6,237 bases of DNA from an uncultured Clostridiaceae bacterium (GTDB taxonomy: Bacteria; Bacillota; Clostridia; Lachnospirales; Lachnospiraceae), in contig CAMWOF010000145.1 in NCBI GenBank assembly GCA_947175805.1, positions 1-6,237 on the forward strand, read 5' to 3'. Shown one piece after another: positions 1-6,195 of the stretch. Under the pieces are notes generated by a model, which saw only the letters and a list, made by a program, of their open reading frames with translations, had not been told where the DNA came from and ran no database searches. Positions within the stretch are counted from its first letter, which is position 1. Each line of letters begins with the position of its first letter. Position numbers and translations under genes: made by a program.

Positions 1-30
1 TCGGCAGCGTCAGATGGGTATAAGAGCCAG
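1..30. other. Nextera/Tn5 library adapter remnant (not genomic)
   Basis: The first 30 bases match the 3' part of the Illumina Nextera read-1 transposase adapter: the last 11 bases of its synthetic 14-nt handle (TCGGCAGCGTC, 1-11) followed by the 19-bp Tn5 mosaic end (12-30). There are two mismatches, G for T at 17 and C for A at 27. The handle exists only in the synthetic oligonucleotide, so a natural Tn5/IS50 end does not explain it. Genomic sequence therefore begins at about base 31, and the left edge is a fragment end rather than a biological boundary. The adapter sequence is recalled from established knowledge and the match was made by eye. Confidence 0.93.
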
Positions 31-122
31 GCTATAGATAAAGGGCTTGCTGCACACAATATGCAGCAAGCCCTGTCACATTTTTGGTCAATTACATGTT
101 TGTAATGTTTGCCAATATCTGA
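31..122 (-). other. 3' trailer downstream of etfA
   Basis: This is the remaining genomic sequence after the last gene. It contains the terminator hairpin (42-74) and a small dyad at 91-106 (6-bp arms ATTACA/TGTAAT, 4-nt loop) lying between the etfA stop and the main hairpin. No reading frame or RNA gene is visible. The small dyad could form a minor stem in the 3' UTR, but it is short and AT-rich and may be chance. Confidence 0.6.
42..74 (-). terminator. Probable rho-independent terminator of the operon
   Basis: A perfect 13-bp inverted repeat (arms 42-54 and 62-74) encloses a 7-nt loop, 48 bases past the etfA stop codon. The stem is GC-rich at its base (AGGGC/GCCCT). In the operon's direction the hairpin is followed by TTATCTATAGC, a weak U-tract that is cut off by the adapter at base 30. 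On the opposite strand the hairpin is followed, after GTCACA, by five T at 81-85, so it could also stop a convergent transcript. The position after the last gene and the perfect stem favour a terminator; the poor U-tract is the main doubt. Confidence 0.72.
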
Positions 123-1184
123 TTATTTATTTGCAATCGCAGTCTTAATCTGCTCTGTCAGCATCGGAACAATCTTGTTCAAATCCCCAACAATGCCGTA
201 ATCGGCAACATCAAAAATCGGAGCATCCTCATCCTTATTGATAGCGATAATCAAATCGGACTCCTCCATACCTGCAACGTGCTGGATAGCACCGGAAATG
301 CCGATGGCAAAGTATACGTTCGGACGAACGGTCTTACCGGTCTGCCCAACCTGTAAATCCTTTGGCTTCCAGCCAGAATCTACAACCGCACGTGAGCAGG
401 AAACCGTACCTCCAAGCACAGCCGCCAAGTCCTCTAACAGCTTGAAATTTTCCGGGGAGCCGACACCACGGCCGCCGGATACCAATATCTTAGCGTCCAT
501 AATATCTACGGCATCATTTACCGCCTTGACAACCTCAAGAATCTCTACATATTTATCATTCGGCGTAAAGCCCGGATTGTAATTGATTACCTCTGCCTTT
601 GCACCGGCCTTCTTCTCCAGCTTCTGCATAACACCCGGACGGACGGTAGCCATCTGCGGACGGTTATCCGGACATGCAATGGTAGCGATGGTATTGCCGC
701 CAAATGCAGGACGAGTCATTAAGAGCTGGTTCTTCTTCTGCTCCTTGCCTGGAATCGGAGTCAGTGGGAAATCGCCAATCTCCAACAATGTACAGTCGGC
801 TGTCAGACCTGTCGCAACCCTTGCGGATACGGTAGGACCAAGGTCGCGGCCAATCGCCGTTGCGCCCACTAACATAATCTCCGGCTTATATTCATTAATC
901 ACAGACGCCAGTGCATGTGCATATGGCTCTGTCCTGTAATCCTTTAATTCCGGGTCATCCACTACGATAACTCTGTCTGCACCGTACTCTGCCAGCTCAT
1001 CTGCGAGGCCGGCAACATTAGCGCCGATTAACACAGCGGTTACCTTCTCATTCAGCTTCTCAGCCAGCCGCTTTCCCTCACCAATCAGCTCAAAGGAAAT
1101 ACCGCTCAACTTGTTATCTACCTGCTGTGCAAAGACGAACACGCCCTTGTACTGTGCTATCTGTTCTGCGTTCATTGCGCCCAT
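123..1184 (-). CDS. etfA: Electron-transfer flavoprotein alpha subunit
   Basis: Alpha subunit of the EtfAB heterodimer, a cytoplasmic FAD protein that passes electrons to butyryl-CoA dehydrogenase; in the bifurcating family it also takes part in sending electrons to ferredoxin. From the chosen ATG it is 353 residues. The N-terminal domain carries GRDLGP (112-117) and TGLTADC (125-131). The C-terminal FAD domain carries SGGRGVG (236-242), SRAVVDSGW (264-272), GQTGKT (280-285) and the ETF-alpha signature GISGAIQH (295-302), followed by IAINKD (313-318). The SR...GW and GQTGKT blocks are typical alpha-FAD contacts. The frame is open to an in-frame GTG at 1193, but that GTG lies inside the ribosome site GAGGTGA (1196-1190), which is well placed for the ATG at 1184. 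A further ATG at 1175 is a less likely start. It is the last gene, 16 bases after etfB, and is followed by the terminator hairpin. No key residue appears missing. Confidence 0.97.
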   Translation of the reverse strand: MGAMNAEQIAQYKGVFVFAQQVDNKLSGISFELIGEGKRLAEKLNEKVTAVLIGANVAGLADELAEYGADRVIVVDDPELKDYRTEPYAHALASVINEYKPEIMLVGATAIGRDLGPTVSARVATGLTADCTLLEIGDFPLTPIPGKEQKKNQLLMTRPAFGGNTIATIACPDNRPQMATVRPGVMQKLEKKAGAKAEVINYNPGFTPNDKYVEILEVVKAVNDAVDIMDAKILVSGGRGVGSPENFKLLEDLAAVLGGTVSCSRAVVDSGWKPKDLQVGQTGKTVRPNVYFAIGISGAIQHVAGMEESDLIIAINKDEDAPIFDVADYGIVGDLNKIVPMLTEQIKTAIANK

Positions 1185-1189
1185 TTTAT

Positions 1190-1199
1190 TCACCTCTTT
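1190..1199 (-). promoter_or_regulatory. etfA ribosome binding site that decides the start
   Basis: On the minus strand the sequence after the etfB stop reads AAAGAGGTGA, then ATAAA, then ATG. The seven bases GAGGTGA (1196-1190) match the anti-Shine-Dalgarno complement and sit 5 nt before the ATG at 1184. The upstream in-frame GTG (1193-1191) is part of this site and has no ribosome site of its own at a usable distance, so it is unlikely to be the start. Confidence 0.8.
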
Positions 1200-1200
1200 A

Positions 1201-1986
1201 TTAGATAATGTGCTTTGACAATAGCTTGTCTACGATTAACTTTGCTGCATCATCCGGAGAATCAGGAACTACCTTCTCACCGGCGCCCTTTCTTACCTTA
1301 TCGGAAGCCTTGGCAATCTTTGTCGGAGAACCGTTAAGACCTAAGTTTGAATCATCAATATCTTTTAAGTCTGCACGTCCCCATGTGGTAATCTCAGCAT
1401 CATAGGCGTCAAAAATTCCTCCCGGTGTCATATAACGCGGGTCATTTAATTCAGCAAGAGCAGTAATCAGGCATGGCATCTTTACCTTCAGCATATGATA
1501 GCCATCATCGTACTGACGCTTTACAACCACGCTGTCACCCTCAACCTTGATATCCTGTGCATAAGAGATAACCGGAAGCCCTAAATGCTCTGCAATCTGT
1601 GGGCCAACCTGTGCGGTATCGCCGTCAATTGCCTGACGTCCCGTAATAATCAAATCATAATCAATATTTCTAAGAGCGCCTGCTAATGTGGTAGAGGTAG
1701 CCCATGTATCGGCACCGCCCAACACTCTGTCTGTCACAAGAATCCCCTTGTCAGCGCCCATGGCCATCGCCTCACGGAGCACTTCCTCTGCCTTTGGCAG
1801 ACCCATGGTCACAACCGTAACCTCTGCACCATTTGCATCCTTAATTCTAAGCGCTGCCTCCAAGCCTGCCTTGTCATCCGGGTTCATGATTGTCAGCATC
1901 GCACCTCTGTCCAATGTACCGTCCGGGTTAAACTTTACGCCACCCTTTGTATCAGGTACCTGCTTTATACATACAACGATTTTCAC
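1201..1986 (-). CDS. etfB: Electron-transfer flavoprotein beta subunit (bifurcating type)
   Basis: Beta subunit of EtfAB, 261 residues, the usual length. In bifurcating ETFs this subunit binds the FAD that accepts a hydride from NADH and splits the electron pair. It opens with the classic MKIVVCIKQVPDT. Other family blocks are VTMGLPKAEEVLREAMAMGA (59-78), DRVLGGADTWATS (86-98), the flavin/nucleotide loop GRQAIDGDTAQVGP (116-129), and VKRQYDDG through PCLITA (155-176), which resembles the ETF-beta signature. The GDTAQVGP form and the position directly after bcd favour the NADH-dependent bifurcating type over the AMP-binding respiratory type; this is inference from family knowledge. Translation starts at GTG (1986-1984), supported by an AGGAGGT ribosome site 7 nt upstream whose first base belongs to the bcd stop codon (TAAGGAGGT). 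That arrangement suggests tight translational linkage with bcd. Confidence 0.97.
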   Translation of the reverse strand: MKIVVCIKQVPDTKGGVKFNPDGTLDRGAMLTIMNPDDKAGLEAALRIKDANGAEVTVVTMGLPKAEEVLREAMAMGADKGILVTDRVLGGADTWATSTTLAGALRNIDYDLIITGRQAIDGDTAQVGPQIAEHLGLPVISYAQDIKVEGDSVVVKRQYDDGYHMLKVKMPCLITALAELNDPRYMTPGGIFDAYDAEITTWGRADLKDIDDSNLGLNGSPTKIAKASDKVRKGAGEKVVPDSPDDAAKLIVDKLLSKHII

Positions 1987-1993
1987 GGTAAGT

Positions 1994-2002
1994 ACCTCCT
2001 TA
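1994..2002 (-). promoter_or_regulatory. etfB ribosome binding site overlapping the bcd stop codon
   Basis: The minus strand reads TAAGGAGGT here: the bcd stop codon TAA (2002-2000) shares its last base with AGGAGGT (2000-1994). A 7-nt spacer then leads to the GTG start of etfB. Ribosomes ending bcd would uncover or re-use this site, which fits balanced production of the Bcd and Etf subunits of one complex. The coupling itself is inferred. Confidence 0.85.
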
Positions 2003-3166
2003 TTTCAAAAGATCGCCTGAGATTACCATACGCTGAACCTCTGAGGTTCCCTCGTAAATCTCTGTAATCTTAGCGTCACGCATCATACGCTCAACATCAT
2101 ATTCCTTGATGTAGCCGTAACCGCCATGTAACTGTACGCACTTTGTCGTAACCTCCATAGCTACCTCAGCTGCACAAAGCTTTGCCATGGCAGCCTCTAC
2201 GGAATAAGAAACCTTAGGGTTTGCCTGGTACTCTGCCTTCTTCATGGCAGCCCTATATACCAACATCTTAGCAGCTTCTACCTTGGTAGCCATATCTGCC
2301 AGCTGGAACTGTGTATTTTGCTGTCCTGCAATTGCCTTGCCAAACTGCTTTCTCTCTTTTACGTAGTTGATTGTCAACTCCAAAGCGCCCTCTGCAATGC
2401 CAAGAGCCTGTGCAGCGATACCGATACGTCCGCCATCCAGTGTATGCATGGCAATCTTAAAGCCATTGCCCTTTTGTCCTAACAGGTTCTCCTTCGGAAT
2501 CCTGCAGTCCGTGAAAATCAGCTCATAGGTAGAGGAACCGCAGATACCCATCTTCTTCTCCTTCGTTCCGAAGGTAAAGCCCGGTGTACCCTTCTCTACA
2601 ATAAAGGAAGAAATCTCCTTTATCTTTCTGCCACGCTTCTCAATTATGCCGGTAACGGCAATGATAATATAGACGTCTGCCTCCTTACCGTTGGTAATAA
2701 AGCACTTAGAGCCGTTTAATACCCACTCATCGCCGTCCAATACAGCCTTTGTCTGCTGTCCCTGGGCATCTGTTCCTGCACCCGGCTCAGTAAGGCCGAA
2801 AGCGCCTAACTTTCTTCCGGATGCCAAATCCGGCAGATACTTTGCCTTCTGCTCCGGCGTACCATAAGTCTGAATCGGGTCTACACAAAGAGAGGTATGT
2901 GCAGATACAATTACGCCTGTTGTGCCGCAGACCTTAGACAACTCCTCCACACACATAACATATGTAAGCGGATCACAGCCCTGTCCCTCAAACTCCTTCG
3001 GAACAGGAATACCAAGGAAGCCTGCCTTTGCCATCTTCTCCACAGTCTCACGCGGGAATCTGTGCTCTTCATCGATTTCCTGCGCAAGCGGCTTTACCTC
3101 TTTTTCGGCAAACTCCTTAAACAGATTCTGTGCCATTTCATGTTTCTTACTTAAAGTGAAATCCAT
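2000..3166 (-). CDS. bcd: Butyryl-CoA dehydrogenase
   Basis: Short-chain acyl-CoA dehydrogenase, an FAD enzyme of 388 residues, working in the direction crotonyl-CoA to butyryl-CoA with EtfAB as partner. Acyl-CoA dehydrogenase signature 1 is at 124-136 (GLTEPGAGTDAQG). Signature 2 is at 345-367, from QLHGGYGY to RMMRDAKI. The catalytic base is Glu372 in IYEGTSE, matching Glu367 of the Megasphaera elsdenii enzyme. ELSKVCGTTG (75-84), HTSLC (90-94) and LDGGRIGIAAQALGIAEGA (243-261) are strongly butyryl-CoA dehydrogenase-like. Compared with the C. acetobutylicum Bcd that I recall (379 residues) it is about 9 longer, through two small insertions near 172-185 (a lysine/arginine-rich stretch) and near 308-320. 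The ATG at 3166 has AAGGAGG (3183-3177) with a rather long 10-nt spacer. It lies 23 bases after hbd. Confidence 0.98.
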   Translation of the reverse strand: MDFTLSKKHEMAQNLFKEFAEKEVKPLAQEIDEEHRFPRETVEKMAKAGFLGIPVPKEFEGQGCDPLTYVMCVEELSKVCGTTGVIVSAHTSLCVDPIQTYGTPEQKAKYLPDLASGRKLGAFGLTEPGAGTDAQGQQTKAVLDGDEWVLNGSKCFITNGKEADVYIIIAVTGIIEKRGRKIKEISSFIVEKGTPGFTFGTKEKKMGICGSSTYELIFTDCRIPKENLLGQKGNGFKIAMHTLDGGRIGIAAQALGIAEGALELTINYVKERKQFGKAIAGQQNTQFQLADMATKVEAAKMLVYRAAMKKAEYQANPKVSYSVEAAMAKLCAAEVAMEVTTKCVQLHGGYGYIKEYDVERMMRDAKITEIYEGTSEVQRMVISGDLLK

Positions 3167-3189
3167 TTTTTAATTTCCTCCTTTAAAAC

Positions 3190-4062
3190 TTACTGCGCAT
3201 CCATAGGGGTCTTTGTGCGGTCAGCATTGTAAATGTAGAAGCCCTTTCCGCTCTTGACGCCCAGATTACCGCCGCGGACCATCTTGCGAATCAATGGACA
3301 TGCACGGTACTTGCTGTCTCCTGTCTCCTTATAAAGGACATCCATAATCGCAAGGCAGATATCCAGTCCTACGAAATCTCCTAACTCCAAAGGTCCCATC
3401 GGATGGTTTGCGCCAAGCTTCATGGCAGCATCGATACCTGCCACATCGGATACGCCCTCCATCTTGATAAATGCAGCTTCATTAATCATCGGAATCAGTA
3501 TACGGTTTACAACGAAGCCTGCCGCCTCATTTACCTGTACCGGAGTCTTTCCAATCTCTTCTGAAATCTGCTTAATCTTAGCTACAGTCTCCTCCGGAGT
3601 ATTCACGCCGGCAATTACCTCAACCAGCTTCATACGGTCTGCCGGATTAAAGAAATGCATACCAATCATCGGACGGGTAAGCCCATTTCCAATCTCAGTA
3701 ATAGACAGGCTTGACGTATTGGAAGCAAAGATACACTCCGGCTTACAAATCTTATCAAGCTCGCCAAAGGTAGTCTTTTTTACCTCCATATCTTCAAATG
3801 CTGCCTCAACAATCAAATCACAGTCTGCACAGATATCTTCTTTGAGCCCTGCAGTAATACTTGCAAGAATCTTGTCTACAGCCTCCTGTGTCATCTTGCC
3901 TTTCTCAACAAGTCTTGCATAACCCTTTGCAATCTTGTCTTTTCCGCCCTCAGCCCACTCCTTCTTGATATCGCAGAGTGCAACCTCGTAACCGTCCACC
4001 TGGGCAAATGCCTTGGCAATACCCTGTCCCATGGTGCCTGCGCCAATTACGCCAACCTTCAT
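3190..4062 (-). CDS. hbd: 3-hydroxybutyryl-CoA dehydrogenase
   Basis: Cytoplasmic NAD(H)-linked enzyme of 290 residues that reduces acetoacetyl-CoA to (S)-3-hydroxybutyryl-CoA. The N-terminal Rossmann fold shows GAGTMGQG (7-14), and Asp31 at the end of strand 2 fits a preference for NADH over NADPH. The active-site set is visible: Ser117 in SNTSS, His136 in GMHFFNP paired with Glu148 in KLVEVI, and Asn186 in FVVNR. The His-Glu (12) and His-Asn (50) spacings agree with characterised family members. The C-terminal domain has GANHPMGPLELGDFVGLD (217-234) and ends with GVKSGKGFY (268-276) plus a tail about ten residues longer than in C. acetobutylicum Hbd. The loop before His136 is two residues shorter (LTRPMIGMH against KRPDKVIGMH). 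The ATG at 4062 has AAAAGGAGG (4079-4071) with an 8-nt spacer. Confidence 0.98.
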   Translation of the reverse strand: MKVGVIGAGTMGQGIAKAFAQVDGYEVALCDIKKEWAEGGKDKIAKGYARLVEKGKMTQEAVDKILASITAGLKEDICADCDLIVEAAFEDMEVKKTTFGELDKICKPECIFASNTSSLSITEIGNGLTRPMIGMHFFNPADRMKLVEVIAGVNTPEETVAKIKQISEEIGKTPVQVNEAAGFVVNRILIPMINEAAFIKMEGVSDVAGIDAAMKLGANHPMGPLELGDFVGLDICLAIMDVLYKETGDSKYRACPLIRKMVRGGNLGVKSGKGFYIYNADRTKTPMDAQ

Positions 4063-4144
4063 TTTGATGTCCTCCTTTTATAATATTTATGATATAGTTA
4101 GTAATTAAAATCCTGTTCCGGACACGCTTATGTAAACGCCCGAT
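4063..4144 (-). other. crt-hbd intercistronic region, AT-rich
   Basis: An 82-base gap between the crt stop and the hbd start. The half next to crt is mixed in composition and can form only a weak 5-bp stem with one G-U pair (4125-4138, loop ACAU). The half next to hbd is very AT-rich (about 4077-4110) and leads into the strong hbd ribosome site. There is no T-run after a stable stem, so it does not look like a terminator. The AT-rich part could hold a weak internal promoter or simply keep the ribosome site unstructured; I see no convincing -35/-10 pair. Confidence 0.5.
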
Positions 4145-4936
4145 TTACTTATTCTGGAACGGAACCACCTTTAATTTCTTTTCTTTGTCCTTCTCAAGGA
4201 AGTTGCCCATACCGGCCTTCTGATCCTCCGTCTCAAAGCAGTCGCCGAACAGCTTCTCTTCGATAACGATAGCCTCGTCCATATTCACCTGAAGCCCGTC
4301 GTTGATTGCTTTCTTGCAATTTCTTACTGCAATCGGAGCCTGAGCTGCAATCCCGGCAGCCATCTTCTTTGCGGCATCCATCAGCTCCTCTAACGGATAC
4401 ACTGCATTTACCAAGCCGATTCTAAGAGCCTCGTCCGCCTTGATATTCCTTGCAGTATAAATCATCTGCTTTGCCATGCCCGGACTTACCAGACGGGCAA
4501 GCCTCTGTGTACCGCCAAAGCCCGGCGTAATGCCAAGACCAACCTCCGGCTGTCCAAATACTGCGTTCTCTGAACAGATACGGATATCACAGCTCATGGA
4601 TATCTCACAGCCGCCGCCCAACGCAAAACCATTGACTGCAGCAATCACAGGAAGTGGAAATGTCTCTAACTTTCTGAAGACATCATTACCCTTCTTACCA
4701 AACGCCTCACCCTCGGCCTTTGTCAGGGTGGACATCTCTCCGATATCAGCGCCGGCAACAAAGGATTTCTCCCCTGCACCTGTGAGAATCAAAGCTCTTG
4801 TCGCCTCTAAATCCACTGCATCCAGAGTCTCAGACAACTCGTCAAGCACTTGGCTGTTCAGCGCATTTAGCGCCGTCGGACGGTTGATAGTGATAACACC
4901 GACAAAGCCGTCCTGCTCATATGTAATAAATTCCAT
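4145..4936 (-). CDS. crt: Crotonase (short-chain enoyl-CoA hydratase, 3-hydroxybutyryl-CoA dehydratase)
   Basis: Crotonase-fold enzyme of 263 residues, which interconverts 3-hydroxybutyryl-CoA and crotonyl-CoA. The oxyanion-hole block SFVAGADI (58-65) and the family signature starting at 98 (IAAVNGFALGGGCEISMSCD) are intact. The two catalytic glutamates are Glu111 (GGGCE) and Glu131 (FGQPE), spaced 20 apart as Glu144/Glu164 are in rat crotonase. GITPGFGGTQRL (135-146) and NIKADEALRIGLVN (164-177) are typical of clostridial Crt. The C-terminus, after STEDQK-like TEDQKAG (236-242), ends in a lysine-rich tail roughly five residues longer than in C. acetobutylicum Crt. The ATG at 4936 has AAGGAG (4949-4944) and a 7-nt spacer. 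It stands 77 bases after thl. Confidence 0.98.
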   Translation of the reverse strand: MEFITYEQDGFVGVITINRPTALNALNSQVLDELSETLDAVDLEATRALILTGAGEKSFVAGADIGEMSTLTKAEGEAFGKKGNDVFRKLETFPLPVIAAVNGFALGGGCEISMSCDIRICSENAVFGQPEVGLGITPGFGGTQRLARLVSPGMAKQMIYTARNIKADEALRIGLVNAVYPLEELMDAAKKMAAGIAAQAPIAVRNCKKAINDGLQVNMDEAIVIEEKLFGDCFETEDQKAGMGNFLEKDKEKKLKVVPFQNK

Positions 4937-4975
4937 AAAAATACTCCTTCTTTATTTTGCCTTCGCGCAATTACA

Positions 4976-5000
4976 GATAGACGGCAAGCAGCCGCCTATC
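4976..5000 (-). other. Intercistronic RNA hairpin between thl and crt
   Basis: A 10-bp inverted repeat (arms 4976-4985 and 4991-5000) closes a 5-nt loop. In the minus-strand RNA nine pairs are Watson-Crick and one is G-U (GATAGGCGGC pairs with GCCGTCTATC). It starts 13 bases after the thl stop and ends 27 bases before the crt ribosome site. It is followed by TGTAATTGCGCG, with no U-run, so it is not a standard terminator. It may protect the 3' end of a thl transcript, guide processing, or modulate read-through; these roles are inferred. Confidence 0.7.
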
Positions 5001-5013
5001 CAAATCATCAGCT

Positions 5014-6195
5014 CTAGTCTCTCTCCACGATGGTTGCGCAGCCCATGCCGCCACCGATACAAAGAGTTGCAAGACCCTTCTTTGCATCCTTTTTCTCCAT
5101 CTCATGAAGCAGCGTTACCAGAATACGACAGCCAGATGCACCTACAGGATGTCCAAGAGCGATAGCGCCGCCGTTTGGATTCAACTGCTCATCCTTAAAA
5201 CCTAAGTCTTTCTGTACTGCGATGGACTGTGCAGCAAATGCCTCGTTTGCTTCAATAATATCAAACTGGTCAATGGTCATGCCTGTTTTTTCCATAACCT
5301 TCTTTGTAGCTGCCACAGGACCGATGCCCATGATAGACGGATCTACGCCGCCCAAAGCGCCTGCAACAAAGGTAGCCATCGGCTTCACGCCCAATTCCTT
5401 TGCCTTCTCCTCGCTCATAACCACGACAGCAGCAGCGCCGTCATTGATACCAGAAGAATTACCTGCAGTTACAATTCCATCCGGCTTAAATGCAGGACGA
5501 AGCTTTGCAATGCTGTCAGCTGTAGTGCCTGGACGAGGACCTTCATCCGTATCAAAGACAACAGTCTCTTTCTTCTTCTTCACCTCTACCGGAACAATCT
5601 CATCTTTAAATGCTCCTGCCTCAATTGCAGCAACCGCCTTCTGCTGGGAATTTGCAGCAAACTCGTCCAACTCACGTCTGGTAATGCCGTACTTCTCACA
5701 TACATTCTCCGCCGTGATACCCATATGGTAATCGTTAAATGCATCCCAGAGGGCATCGTTCACCATGGTATCCACCATTGTATTGTTGCCCATTCTATAA
5801 CCGAACCTTGCCTGCTTTAATGCATAAGGAGCCATAGACATGTTCTCCATACCGCCTGCAACCACGATATCTGCATCGCCTGCCTGAATCATCTGTGCTG
5901 CCATATTCACACAGTTCAGACCGGAGCCGCATACTACATTCACCGTTACTGCCGGTGTCTCTACAGGAAGCCCTGCCTTGATGGACGCCTGACGTGCTAC
6001 ATTCTGCCCCAAGCCTGCCTGGATAACACATCCCATGTACACATGGTCTACCTTGTCAGCAGGAACACCTGCTCTGTTTAAAGCCTCCTTAATAACGATA
6101 GAACCGAGTACCGGCGCCGGTGTGGTGCTTAATCCCCCGCCCATGGTTCCGATTGCTGTACGGCATGCGCCAGCTAAAACAACTTTCTTTGACAT
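5014..6195 (-). CDS. thl: Acetyl-CoA C-acetyltransferase (biosynthetic thiolase)
   Basis: Thiolase of 393 residues that condenses two acetyl-CoA into acetoacetyl-CoA, the entry step of the pathway. The nucleophile is Cys89 in NVVCGSG. His349 lies in GGAIALGHPVGASG (342-355), the acid/base Cys379 in CIGGGMG (379-385), and Asn317 in EANEAFAAQ (315-323). GGMENMS (114-120), LWDAFNDYHMGITAE (149-163) and VDPSIMGIGP (284-293) mark it as a short-chain, clostridial ThlA-like enzyme. The start MSKKVVLAGACRTAIG fits family alignments, so ATG at 6195 is chosen. It has several non-catalytic cysteines (11, 56, 95, 166, 356, 386). Unlike the other five genes it lacks a clean AGGAGG-like ribosome site: GGCGGG (6208-6203) sits at the right distance. 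It is the first gene of the visible cluster. Confidence 0.98.
   Translation of the reverse strand: MSKKVVLAGACRTAIGTMGGGLSTTPAPVLGSIVIKEALNRAGVPADKVDHVYMGCVIQAGLGQNVARQASIKAGLPVETPAVTVNVVCGSGLNCVNMAAQMIQAGDADIVVAGGMENMSMAPYALKQARFGYRMGNNTMVDTMVNDALWDAFNDYHMGITAENVCEKYGITRRELDEFAANSQQKAVAAIEAGAFKDEIVPVEVKKKKETVVFDTDEGPRPGTTADSIAKLRPAFKPDGIVTAGNSSGINDGAAAVVVMSEEKAKELGVKPMATFVAGALGGVDPSIMGIGPVAATKKVMEKTGMTIDQFDIIEANEAFAAQSIAVQKDLGFKDEQLNPNGGAIALGHPVGASGCRILVTLLHEMEKKDAKKGLATLCIGGGMGCATIVERD

Noticed and set aside
12..30. A Tn5/IS50-like transposon end suggesting a mobile element
   Set aside because: The mosaic end is preceded by the synthetic Nextera handle, so it is library adapter; no transposase or target duplication is present.
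91..106. Small dyad ATTACA/TGTAAT as an operator or second terminator
   Set aside because: Six AT-rich pairs without a T-run are too weak and too likely by chance to call as a regulatory site.
238..939. Two consecutive plus-strand open frames (114 and 118 codons) opposite etfA
   Set aside because: They are shadows of the etfA coding frame; the translations are low-complexity and Ser/Pro/Ala-rich, with no family motifs.
3422..3922. A 166-codon plus-strand frame opposite hbd
   Set aside because: Antisense shadow inside a gene with all catalytic residues intact; no ribosome site or domain was recognised.
4476..5165. A 229-codon open frame on the plus strand, opposite crt and the end of thl
   Set aside because: It runs antisense through two clearly real genes and across their gap, has no recognisable motif, and is explained by codon bias of the opposite strand.
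5222..5731. A 169-codon plus-strand frame opposite thl
   Set aside because: Antisense shadow of an intact thiolase gene; the hydrophobic look comes from reverse-complement codons.
5795..6031. A 78-codon minus-strand frame inside thl, in another frame
   Set aside because: It overlaps thl entirely, is Cys/Arg/Gly-rich as expected from an out-of-frame reading, and has no supporting ribosome site.
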